A stretch of DNA of 64,000 nucleotides from Polyodon spathula (lineage: Eukaryota; Chordata; Actinopteri; Acipenseriformes; Polyodontidae), in assembly GCF_017654505.1 (NCBI RefSeq), contig NC_054536.1, positions 97,465,965 to 97,529,964 on the forward strand. The letters run 5' to 3'. A program made the position numbers and the translations under genes. Position 1 is the stretch's first letter. Each line of letters begins with the position of its first letter. Below the pieces are notes generated by a model that did not search any database, was not told the DNA's origin, and saw only the letters and a program-made list of their open reading frames with translations. Of the stretch, positions 9,263-19,086 are shown piece after piece.

Positions 9263-10855
9263 CAGTGCCTTGCAAAAGTATTCAGACCCCTGACCAATTT
9301 TCTCATATTACCGAATTACAAATGGTACATTGAAATTTCATTTTGTTTGATATTTCATTTTTAAACACTGAAACTTAGAATCATTTATTGTAAGGTGACA
9401 TTGGTTTTATGTTGGGAAATATTTAAGAAAAGTAAAAAACTGAAATATCTTGCTTGCATAAGTATTCAACCTCTGTGCTGTGGAAGCTCCCAGTTTGCAC
9501 CGATGAAAGAAACTGCCCTAACGAGGACACAATTACCTTACCATTGGCCTCCACCTGTGAACCATTAAAGTTGCTGTCACATTTTCTGGATAAAAACTCC
9601 ACTGTTGAAGGATCATTGGTAAGGCTGTGAATCTGAAGGAAAATGAAGACCAAAGAGCATTCTACAGAAGTTAGAGATAAAGTAATACAAATGCATAGAT
9701 TAAGGAGAGGATACAAAATAATATCCAAGTGTTTGGATATCCCAGTGAGCACAGTTGGATCAATAATCAGGAAGTGGAAGCTGCATCACACCACCCAGGC
9801 ACTTCCAAGAAAAGGCCGTCCCTCAAAACTCAGCACTCATACAAGAAGGAGACTACAGAGAGAAGCTACAGAGAGGCCAACAATCATTTTGAAGGAGCTA
9901 CAGAGTTCAATGGCTGGGAGTGGAGTAATGGTGCACCAGTCAACCATATCAAGAGCTCTGCATATCACTGGCCTGTATGGGAGGGTGGCAAGAAAGAAGT
10001 CGTTACTCAAAAAGTACCATCTGAAAGTAAGTCTGAAGTTTGCCAGAAAGCATGAGAGTGACCTAGCTGCGATGTGGGAAAAGGTTTTGTGGTCAGATGA
10101 GACCAAGATAGAGCTTTTTGGCCAAAACTCAAAGCGCTATGTGTGGTACAAACCTAACACTGCCCATGCCTCAAGACACAACATCCCTACAGTGATGTAT
10201 GGCGGTGGCAGCATCATGCTGTGGGGATGCTTCTCATCAAGAGGGACTGGGCATCTTGTTAAAATTGAAGAAAAAATGGATGGAGCAAAATACAGCAAGA
10301 GAATCTGCTTCAGTCCGTTAAAAAACTGAAGCTTGGGAGGAAATTGACCTTTCATCAGGACAATGATCCCAAGCACAAGGCCAAAGCAACATTGGAGTGT
10401 CTCAAGAACAAAAAGGTAAATGTCCTACAGTGGCCCAGTCAAAGTCTTGATCTCAATCACATTGAGAATCTGTAGCACTATTTGAAAATTGCAGTCCACA
10501 CGTGTCGTCCAACCAACCTGAACAACCTGGAGCAAATCTGCCAAGAAGAATGGGCCAAAATCACTCCGACACTGTGTGCAAAGCTGGTACATACTTACCC
10601 CAAAAGACCTAAAGCTGTTATTGCAGTGAAAGGTGGCTGTACCAAATATTAATATGTGGGGGTTGAATACTTATGCAAGCAAGATGTTTCAGTTTTTTTT
10701 TTTTTCTTAAAAATATTTCCCAATATTACAATAATTGATTTTGAGTTTAAGTGTTTTAAAATAAAATATCAAACCAAATGAAATTTCAATGTACCATTTG
10801 TAATTCAGTAATATGAGAGAATTGGTCAGGAGTCTGAATACTTTAGTGTTTTGTA
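9263..10855 (+). mobile_element. Tc1-like transposon
   Basis: Long terminal inverted repeats of about 200 bp, left 9263-9475 and right about 10652-10855. In each, an outer AAGTATTCAGAC-type and an inner AAGTATTCAACC-type repeat give the IR/DR layout of fish Tc1 elements. The left end follows a TA dinucleotide at 9261-9262. The right tip is diverged, so its exact end is uncertain by a few bases. It carries a broken transposase gene and could now move only if supplied with an enzyme in trans. Confidence 0.85.
9643..10652 (+). pseudogene. Tc1 transposase, broken
   Basis: Starts at a true ATG and encodes the paired-like helix-turn-helix region (KIISKCLDIPVSTVGSIIRK, then GRPSKLS) and the DDE catalytic domain. 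The first aspartate is in VLWSDETKIELFG, the second in [13 protein letters not shown], and the glutamate in SLDLNHIEN, a DD34E Tc1 signature. A frame change near 10310-10340 separates the first two catalytic blocks and a TAG replaces the tryptophan codon normally following IENL. The final codons before the TAA at 10650-10652 are the usual Tc1 C-terminus. Non-functional as it stands. Confidence 0.85.
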
Positions 10856-12130
10856 TCAGCCTGGGTGTATCAGAGCATAGCTTTGCTTAGAAAGTTTTGA
10901 GTGCGCAAGTGGAGGTGACAAAAACCACTCTATACCCTATTCCTTAAAATATCACTTTGTAGTGCAAATTTGAGGAAAGCAACCACTTAGCAACTTGAAC
11001 ATTGGTACACAGTAGTGATAGGACATACAGATAATGAATCTACAAGCACAAGTGTCTAGCTCTTTTGCTTCCCGTGCAGTAGCATCTCATAGACGCATTG
11101 AAATGCAGTATTGCGCTACACCGTTATGAGCACTTGCAACTGTGTGTGCGAATGGGCTAGGAGTGTACAAATTGATACAGACTAACTGTAGTACCTGCAG
11201 ATAATCACTGCAGAAGTATGTTTGTGGACCTTTTGCTTCCGATGCTGTACCTATCCTTAGGTGGCACATTTCACACTATTATGCTATACTTGAAAATGTG
11301 AATGCAGAGCGAGCTCATGGCTGTGCAGAGTGTGTGCTCATACCTGTACTAACCAGTGTGAGTGTGAGTGTTTCATATTGTGTGTGTGTGTCTCTCTGGC
11401 AGCACCCTGGATTTTGTCACTCAATCCAATTAATGCAGAGTGAGCTTGTGGCTGTGCACAGAGTGTCTTCTGATGCCTGTTTGTTCTTTTGCAGGGTTGG
11501 AGATGTGAATCCCATTCTGTGTGCTTGTCTGAAGCAAGACTTGAAGAATGAAGAGTTAAGTGTATTTCACATTACTCTGTGGTAATGCAGATGAAATGTA
11601 ATTGTAGCTACATTTGAAAGTGCAGTTTAATTGATTCATGGAAGTGTAATGTTAAATGTAGTGGGAATGTAGGATTTGTATTTAATTTGAAATACAAATG
11701 TTTATGCATGTATTGAAATGTACAATAGTTTATGTTGAAGCAGTTTTATGAAGTTGCAATGACATGCATGTAATGTTATAACATTCAAGTAGCTAAGTAA
11801 CATTCATGCATATTAAACCCTCAACACAGCAAGTTGTATTTGCAAGACATTTTATTTCAAAGCGAGTTGTTGATTTGTTGAAGTAGAGTAGCTTGAAGGG
11901 AAGCATTGTAGTGTTTTAAAGGTAGTAAAGTTGAGTTAGAAGTTATCAGTTTGTCAGTGTATTGAGTAGTGCTTGTTGCCCTGTCTGTCTGTGCTGGTGG
12001 TTCCTGTTTCACACTGGCACTCAGGTGACTCCTCTCCCTTCTAGGCATGCCTTTTAGATTCCATTTAGAGATTTGACTGATATTTTTCCATAACTCTGCA
12101 GATGCGGATGACTTTCAGAGTGCTGGTGAT
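10856..12130. other. anonymous spacer with a diverged duplication
   Basis: No convincing gene. An AATGCAGAG-type block of about 45 bp at about 11300 recurs at about 11431 with moderate divergence, so part of this stretch is an old tandem duplication of about 131 bp. The rest is AT-rich and unremarkable. Confidence 0.4.
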
Positions 12131-12146
12131 TTGAATGTGGGCTGCT

Positions 12147-12272
12147 GTGGTCATCCCATTCCTTGGTCAGCTGTCCAGCTCACTGCTGTGGTCATCCTGT
12201 CCCCTGGTCAGCTGTCCAGCTCGCTGCTGTGGTCATTGTGTCCCCTGGTCAGCTGTCCACCTTGCTGCTGCA
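12147..12272. repeat. 41-bp tandem repeat, 3 copies
   Basis: The block GGTCAGCTGTCCA starts at 12165, 12206 and 12247, giving an exact 41-bp period. The intervening text (CTGCTGTGGTCAT...GTCCCCT) is also shared. Short open frames across it are by-products of the repeat. Confidence 0.9.
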
Positions 12273-12745
12273 GAAGTTTGTTTGGGGCTAGGACAATGTT
12301 TTCAACAGACTGGTGTTTTTTGCCATTTATTAAAGTTTGAAGAGGCCCTGCAAGTTTGTCTTGAAGTCTTTACTGCAGTGATGTTGGACTTATTTATTTG
12401 AGAATCTGTGTTGGATAATGTGCTTTTTGTCAGTGAAGTTGCTTTTAAAAAATAAGAAAAGAAAATGTAGACGAGCTCTAACTCACTGTTTGACAAATAT
12501 AAAAAAAGAAAGAAAATTAGTTTTATTATAAACAACAGTTCTATTAAATGGCCACACGATGGCAGCATTGGATACGGAATGGCGAGAGCTACATTCTACT
12601 CGTCCTCATAAAGTTCACTGCCTGCTCTGCCCATTGTTACCAGCTCGATAGAGCCGCGCCAAATTAATGAGTTCACACGGAGCGTGTCTCAGTGTGAAAC
12701 AGCTGGATCTCATTAAATATGTTGATTTGTGGAAGAAGGAAACAC

Positions 12746-12772
12746 CTGATGAAGCCTAATGAAGAGGCAAAA
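12746..12772 (+). ncRNA. hammerhead-ribozyme-like core motif
   Basis: CTGATGA (12746-12752) is followed by GCCT (12754-12757) and AGGC (12765-12768), which can pair as stem II around a 7-base loop, and then AAAA (12769-12772) where an active ribozyme has GAAA. Hammerhead motifs are known from the terminal repeats of Penelope-like elements, and this lies at the 5' end of one. The changed GAAA suggests a decayed, inactive version. Stems I and III were not established. Confidence 0.35.
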
Positions 12773-13055
12773 TGTTGTGCACACCTAGAAGAATAAGAAA
12801 TTGAGGAAACCAACAGAGACCAAGGCAAGAGATCCAACAGGACAGTATTCTCTACCATCTCCTGGCTACCCCAAGGATACATTGAATAGGAACTTAGGAC
12901 TAAACTATTTTTTTCCTTTTCAGGAAATAACCTCCATTTTTTTTCCTTTGCAGCAACTAACCACAAATACATTTTTGTTCTAGCATATCTTGCAAAAAAA
13001 ATTAACCTCTTTCTTTCCCAGCACTTAAATACCGCGGTACCAACACAGCCATCAT

Positions 13056-13240
13056 TCACAGTACTCCAAGAAGGTAAGTATAGATTGTGTTTGTAGTGGA
13101 AACCTAACGGTGCCAACATAAGCTACAAATCACTCTCTCACCACCCACCCCACCTACACAGCACTTCAGAAAGGTAAGTATAGATTGTGTTTGTAGTGGA
13201 AACCTAACGGTGCCAACACAAGCTACAAATCAATCGCTTC
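13056..13240 (+). repeat. 100-bp duplication carrying two perfect splice donors
   Basis: The stretch with AAGGTAAGTATAGATTGTG occurs at 13071 and again at 13171, exactly 100 bp apart. Most of the following sequence (CTAACGGTGCCAACA, GCTACAAATCA) is also repeated. Each copy contains an AG|GTAAGT consensus donor. Confidence 0.85.
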
Positions 13241-13310
13241 TCTCACTTCTCACACCACCTACACTCCAGGCACACTACAACACATCACCCTAACCATTCT
13301 TTTCTTTCAG
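13174..13310 (+). other. probable intron in the Penelope-like element
   Basis: Donor AAAG|GTAAGTA at 13174 (alternative donor 100 bp upstream at 13074) and a strong pyrimidine-rich acceptor TTTTCTTTCAG ending at 13310. The downstream coding segment is open right after the acceptor. Retained introns are a documented peculiarity of Penelope-like elements. No transcript evidence is available here. Confidence 0.5.
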
Positions 13311-13662
13311 CACTTCAATCCTCCATACACCCAGTAAAGGCTTTCTACAGATTGATCCAAACAATCCACCATTTGGACAACGTGAATGAAGCTATCATCA
13401 ACAACAGAGTCCTGCCTGGAATGCTGAAGCAAACCAACCACTTGCAACTCTACATCAAACCAGCCCTGCTGACTCCAGCCACAGCAGAGCTCTTAGCAGT
13501 CAATGCTAAGAATTGGATGCACACAAATCTTCAAATCCTGCAAATACACTACGAAGATACACTCTCCAGACTACAAACAGACCTGCACAGAATACCAACC
13601 GGGAACTGGGAGGAACCATTCCAGAAGGTGAAAACATGGGCCTGCAGGAATTTCAGGAAGAG
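13311..13662 (+). pseudogene. Penelope-like element ORF, N-terminal segment
   Basis: Open from the proposed acceptor and encoding HHLDNVNEAI, LYIKPALLTPATAELLAVNA, NWMHTNLQILQIHYED and NWEEPFQKVKTWACRNFRKR. I recall this pattern from the N-terminal region of Neptune-like PLE proteins but know no function for it. The frame is cut at about 13662 by the CR1 insertion. The continuation beyond the CR1 (from 17932) encodes ETTFQTAFLIAQENL in a different frame, so there is also an old frame change. Confidence 0.55.
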
Positions 13663-13663
13663 G

Positions 13664-14056
13664 CAGTTAAACAAGGCAGTCTTCCCAGCGACAGCGAGTG
13701 GAAGCGACAGCGAGTGGGAGAAGTACAGGCGTGGAAAAGTACAGAGCAGTTTAGAAGCAGAAAGGAGAAATTGCATCTTGAATTGCTTTAATCAGAAAAC
13801 AGAGGACATTGGGGAAACACAGCAGCAGCTCAGAGTCAAACAGCCACGTGTGTTTTTCTGATAACAAACAAGCTGAAACTCGGAGCAGCTGATTCAAATT
13901 CAGCGCCGTTCTGAGACACGGGCGAGGGGAGAAGCCACCAGCACAGCAGAACAACACAGTTAAACGAGGCAGTCTTCCCAGCGACAGCGAGTGGAAGTGA
14001 CAGCGAGTGGAAGAAGTACAGGCGTGGAAAAGTACAGAGCAGTTTAGAAGCAGTTT
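13664..14056 (+). repeat. CR1 5' UTR with two tandem monomer-like copies
   Basis: About 100 bp starting CAGTTAAAC and including AGGCAGTCTTCCCAGCGACA and TACAGGCGTGGAAAAGTACA occurs at 13664 and again at 13957 with few differences, a 293-bp period. Each copy also has an internal short duplication of GACAGCGAGTGG. Repeated 5' units are a known LINE promoter arrangement; promoter function here is inferred. Confidence 0.8.
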
Positions 14057-14108
14057 GAAAGCAGGCTGACAGCTGCAGAAGAAACTAAACTTCAAAAAAA
14101 ACCTCAAC

Positions 14109-15031
14109 ATGGTCTTCAAGCCAGTAATCTGTGACACCTGCTTGATGTGGGAAATCCGAGAAAACCCAGCGGAGCTAAACCAAGTTTGCGTAAAGTGCCA
14201 CGCGATCCAGTATTTCCATAAACTAGTAAGTATGCTGGAAATGGAGCTGGAAGAACAGCAACAGGATCTTGAGGAACTGGCACACCCACAATTCATGGAA
14301 GTCTGCATCAACCCTAACAGACTGAAAGCCACCAGGGAGATAGAAGGTCAGAACAGCTGGGTTCAGGTAGGCAGAAGCAGGGAAAAAAAGAAACTTCGTC
14401 AAACACAATCAACAGATTTGAGTCACTTCAGAATTTTGATGAGCAGAACCAACAACAAGAGAATGAAAAGAACAACATCCAGGATCCCATTGACAGTGGT
14501 GACCAGACAGCAAAAAGAAGGGAGGTCATGATTGTTGGGGACTCCATATTGAGAAACACAGCAAATTCAATTCGCAGTTTGGACCCCCTTACTACAAAAG
14601 TGTGCTGCCTTCCGGGAGCCTCAGTCAAGCACATCACTGAGAACGTGGACAGGCTCCTAGAACGAACAGGAGACGACCCGGTAGTAGTCGTCCACATCGG
14701 TACAAACAACATTGGAAGAGACAGACCAAAATCCCTGCAAAACAAATTCAGAGAGCTAGGAAGGAAATTAAAAGAGAAAACCAAAACTGTGGTATTTTCT
14801 GGTATACTACCCGCACCTTGCAAAGGACCATATGGACAGCTGGAAATAATTAATCAAAACGCATGGCTGAAGACGTGGTGCACACGGGAAGGCTTCACCT
14901 ATCTTGATCATTGGACCACATTCTACAACGAGGACTATCTGTATAGACGGGATGGACTGCATTTAAATAACAAGGGAACCAGTCTACTCGGAGAAAAGAT
15001 CCTCGAGCAGGTTCAGAAGCATTTAAACTAG
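14109..15031 (+). pseudogene. CR1 ORF1: zinc finger plus SGNH/GDSL esterase
   Basis: Begins at a true ATG. The N-terminus has paired cysteines (CDTC ... CVKCH), like the PHD-like finger described in CR1 ORF1 proteins, then a glutamate-rich coiled-coil-like stretch (EMELEEQQQDLEEL). From 14528 it encodes an SGNH hydrolase: block I IVGDSILRN with the nucleophile serine, block III HIGTNNIG, and block V RRDGLHLNNKG with the catalytic Asp and His. Such esterase domains are characteristic of CR1 ORF1 and are thought to aid RNP or membrane interaction. The finger and esterase parts are in different frames; the switch lies at about 14425-14435, so one small indel has broken the ORF. The catalytic residues themselves are intact. 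Confidence 0.8.
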
Positions 15032-15101
15032 AAAGGAAGGGGGGAGAAATCAACAAAAAAACAGAAGGGAGACCGCATCAAAACAAGAACAACTCAGGTA
15101 A

Positions 15102-17857
15102 GCCATTAAATGCATTTATCTAAATGGTAGAAGTATCAGAAACAAAATTCCAGAACTTAAAGCTACTGCACTAACAGGTAACTATGATGTGATAGGTGTT
15201 ACAGAAACGTGGTTGTCTGAGAGTGATGGGGACGAATATAATATTTGTGGGTATACACTGTATAGGAAAGACAGGCAGGACAGAAGAGGAGGAGGGGTAG
15301 CGCTATACATAAGAAACAGTCTTGAAGCCCAGGTGTTAAACCTGGACAAAGAAAATAAAACCGAATCAATATGGGTCAGAATAACGGACAAAAATTCAAA
15401 GGGCATAATAATAGGAGCATGCTATAGACCGCCAGATTCAGACGGTGAGCACAATAATCTGTTATACAATGACATTAGAAATGCATGTAGCAAAGGAGAA
15501 GCCATACTAATGGGGGATTTCAACTTCCCCCAGATAAAATGGGAAAACCCGGTGGGTAACACGAAGGATGAAATTGAAATGGTGGAAATGACAAATGACT
15601 GCTTCCTAACACAATTTGTCAAGGCACCGACTAGAGGGGAGGCATGCCTTGATTTAGTCTTTTCAAATAACGAAGATAGAATAACTAAAACAGAGGTCAG
15701 AGAACCACTGGCAAACTCAGACCACAACATGGTCTCATTTGAAGTGTTTTTTAAATCCCCAAAAGTAAAGACTAAAGCTAAGGTTTACAATTTTAGAAAA
15801 GCAAACTATGAAGGTATGAAACAGAGACTAACAGAAGTAGATTGGAGTAAAATAGAGAAAACACCCACAGAAGAAGGATGGTTGTTCTTCAAAAATGTAG
15901 TACTAGAGGCGCAAAACAATTATATCCCTAAAGTAGACAAATCTAAATGTAAAACTAAATTGCCAAAATGGTTTAATAGATCAATTAAAAAAAATATTCA
16001 GCGAAAAAAGGCACTTTACAGAGCATTAAAAAAGGACCAAAAAGAAAGTACGCAGAAAGAGTACACAGAACTGCAAACACAAGTCAAAAAGGAAGTTAGA
16101 AAGGCCAAGAGAGAAATAGAAATGAACATTGCTAAGGGAGCTAAAACCAATTCCAAAATGTTTTTCCAATATTACAACAGCAAGAGAACATTCAAAGAGG
16201 AGATTAAATGTTTAAGAGATACAAATGGCAAAATCGTAGAGGAAGAAAAAAAAATAGCAAATATATTAAATGATTACTTTTCACAAGTTTTTACAAAGGA
16301 AGATACTGACAACATGCCCCACATGTCATCCAGTTCCTATCCAGTTTTAAATAACTTTAGCATAACCAAGGCAGAAGTGTTAAAGGGACTAGGAGCTCTT
16401 AAAATAAACAAATCCCCTGGGCCGGATGAGATCCTCCCAGTAGTACTCAAAGAAATGAAAGAAGTAATTTAAAAACCGCTAATCAAGATCATGCAACAGT
16501 CTCTTGACACAGGGGTGGTACCGACAGACTGGAAAATTGCAAACGTAATACCGATCCACAAAAAGGGAAACAAAACTGAACCAGGCAACTACAGACCAGT
16601 AAGCCTGACTTCTATTATATGCAAACTTATGGAAACTATAATAAGATCCAAAATGGAAAATTACCTATATGGTAACAGGGTCCTGGGAGACAGTCAACAT
16701 GGTTTTAGGAAAGGGAGATCGTGTATAACTAACTTGCTTGATTTTTTTGAGGATGCAACATCGATAATGGATAATTGCAAAGCATATGACATGGTTTATT
16801 TAGATTTCCAGAAAGCTTTTGACAAAGTCTCGCACAAAAGATTAATTCTCAAACTGAACGCAGTTGGGATTCAAGGAAATGCATGTACATGGATTAGGGA
16901 GTGGTTAACATGTAGAAAACAGAAAGTACTGATTAGGGGAAAAACCTCAGAATGGAGTGTGGTAAACAGCAATGTACCACAGGGATCAGTATTAGGTCCT
17001 CTGCTATTCCTATTCTACATTAATGATTTAGATTCTGGTATAGTAAGCAAACTTGTTAAATTTGCAGACGACACAAAAGTAGGAGGAGTGGCAAACACTG
17101 TTGCAGCAGCAAAGGTCATTCAAAATGATCTAGACAAGATTCAGAACTGGGCAGACACATGGCAAATGACATTTAATAGAGAAAAGTGTAAGGTACTGCA
17201 CGCAGGAAATAAAAATGTACATCATAAATATCATATGGGAGATACTGAACTTGGAGAAGGAAACTATGAAAAAGACCTAGGAGTTTTTGTTGACTCCGAA
17301 ATGTCTTTATATAGACAATGTGGGGAAGCTATAAAAAAGGCTAACAAGATGCTCGGATACATTGTGAAAAGTGTTGAATTTAAATCAAGGGAAGTAATGT
17401 TAAAACTGTACAATGCACTAGTGAGACCTCATCTTGAATATTGTGTGCAGTTCTGGTCACCTCGCTATAAAAAAGATATTGCTGCTCTAGAAAGAGTGCG
17501 ACCAGAATTATTCCAGACTTAAAAGGCATGTCATATGCAGACAGGCTAAAAGAATTGAATCTGTTCAGTCTTGAACAAAGAAGACTACGTGGCGACCTAA
17601 TTCAAGCATTCAAAATTCTAAAAGGTATTGACAGTGTCGACCCAAGGGACTTTTTCAGCCTGAAAAAAGAAACAAGGACCTGGGGTCACAAATGGAGTTT
17701 AGACAAAGGGGCATTCAGAACAGAAAATAGGAGGCACTTTTTTACACAGAGAATTGTGGGGGTCTGGAATCAACTCCCCAGTAATGTTGTTGAAGCTGAC
17801 ACCCTGGGATCCTTCAAGAAGCTGCTTGATGAGATTTTGGGATCAATAAGCTACTAA
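15102..17857 (+). pseudogene. CR1 ORF2: apurinic-like endonuclease plus reverse transcriptase
   Basis: Open from after a stop at 15099-15101. The endonuclease motifs are YLNGRSIRNK, GVTETWL (catalytic Glu), GACYRPP, GDFNFPQIKW (Asp/Asn) and NSDHNMVSF (terminal His), an exonuclease III-like fold. The RT has GNYRPVSLTS, YLDFQKAFDKVSH, NVPQGSVLGPLLF and FADDTKV. Two defects: an in-frame TAA at 16470-16472 where the sister copy at 6613-7938 encodes tyrosine, and a 10-bp deletion near 17498 relative to that copy, shifting the last 110 codons (17528-17857). Ends at TAA 17855-17857. This protein would nick target DNA and copy the LINE RNA in place. Confidence 0.85.
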
Positions 17858-17931
17858 CACCCAAACGAGCAAGATGGGCCGAATGGCCTCCTCTCGTTTG
17901 TAACCTTTATTATGTTCTTATGTTCTTAAGG

Positions 17932-18570
17932 AGATTAAGGAAACTACCTTCCAGACAGCTTTTCTGATAGCACAAGAGAATCTGGTGCCACTACAGACAA
18001 CCCAGCCACCCCCGCCGAACCTCGGCAACAACTCCTTCACAGTCCTGGCACACAAGGAACCTAAACCCCAGAGGTCCAAGAAACCACACACCAGCAATGT
18101 AGCCACCTACATTTCAGAGGAGAATACCATGATGTCAACAAACCCATCGCAACCAAACAACACCACCAGACAGAGAAGCCTCTCAGACCAACCAACAGAA
18201 ACAGATGCAGACTGGCTGTGCATCCAAGTCCCTTCATATGCTGCCCAGCTCAACACACCTACTGGACCCCATGAACTCACCTCAGATTCTAACCAAACTT
18301 CCAATCACAACCATCACCCTATCCCAGACCCCAACCCTAAACCTAACCCCACCCTTCACCCCCAAACCTAACCGCAACCCTTACCCCCAGTACACCCCCA
18401 TCTCCAACACTAACCCACACAGCACCCCTACCCAGACACTACCAGAGAGCCAACGACTCCGCAGCAGTCCAGCAACACTGCCTAGGAGAACCTACCAGGT
18501 TCATAGACACATTAACACGGACAAAAAGAACATAGACTGGAGCCTGCAAACTAACAAGGACATTCTAATC
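17932..18570 (+). pseudogene. Penelope-like element ORF, proline-rich linker
   Basis: After the CR1 the PLE reading continues with FQTAFLIAQENL, a segment PPPPNLGNNSFTVL and then a long, low-complexity Pro/Thr/Asn-rich region. Parts of its DNA resemble degenerate CCCTAA repeats (18330-18420). Frames shift repeatedly. This would be a flexible linker between the N-terminal part and the next module; no domain is recognised in it. Confidence 0.45.
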
Positions 18571-19021
18571 ATTGGGACACCAACCTCCACAGAATCCCGG
18601 ACCACACCCAGAGCCAAATACAGATTGAAAGCTACCCAGGAGCAAAATTCCTACATGCAGCCAACCTTCTGGACAAAGCCAAAACAGACAGAGGAGTGAC
18701 AAAAGTGATCCTATCATTCAGAATCAACAACAAGGAACAGAAAGTCAAAGAGACAACTATCAAAAACCTACAAAGGATGTACAGGTCAGCAAAGAAAACC
18801 TTGCCAACTGCAGAAATCAAAGTGCCACTATTGAACTTCTCACGAGCACTTGACATGCACGCCCAACGGAATTTGGAAGAACTAAACGGATTAATCTCAG
18901 CCAACCTATCACACATTCCACTGTTACCAACTGAGAAGTTCCAAGTCGGCAGAGACAACATCCACTGGACAACCGACACAGCCAAGGATATGCTCCAGCA
19001 CTGGTGCCAGCATTTAAACTA
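18505..19021 (+). pseudogene. SGNH-hydrolase-like segment of the Penelope-like element
   Basis: Read across one frame change at about 18575, the translation follows the order of an SGNH/GDSL hydrolase. DILIIG lies at the position of block I (the serine-containing turn is destroyed by the frame change), followed by ESYPGAKFLH, VILSFRINNKEQ (block III position) and FQVGRDNIHWT, where D-x-I-H matches the block V Asp-His pair. It ends with a short helix and a stop at about 19022. The segment sits between the N-terminal region and the RT. Known family facts: SGNH domains occur in CR1-type ORF1; I do not know of an established description in Penelope-like elements. The call rests on motif order by eye, and sequence decay limits confidence. 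Confidence 0.5.
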
Positions 19022-19086
19022 GGAGACCCCACAAGCCCAAACATCTCCAGGGAGGGGACATCAAACATAGTGAATCTAAAAACTTC

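Larger units (their letters stand above)
13663..17931 (+). mobile_element. CR1 LINE, nearly full length
   Basis: About 4.3 kb with a duplicated 5' UTR, ORF1 (zinc finger plus esterase), ORF2 (endonuclease plus RT), a very short 3' UTR and a tail of tandem TTATGTTC units ending near 17929. It lies inside the Penelope-like element in the same orientation. Host text before 13663 (TTTCAGGAAGAG) and after 17931 (GAGATTAAGGAAAC) joins into PLE coding sequence; a short AAGAG/AAGGAG overlap may be the target duplication. It has three lesions (ORF1 frameshift, ORF2 nonsense codon, 10-bp deletion) and is inactive. Confidence 0.85.

Noticed and set aside
12673..13119. A 148-codon minus-strand ORF
   Set aside because: Overlaps the 5' region of the Penelope-like element on the opposite strand and has no recognisable domain.
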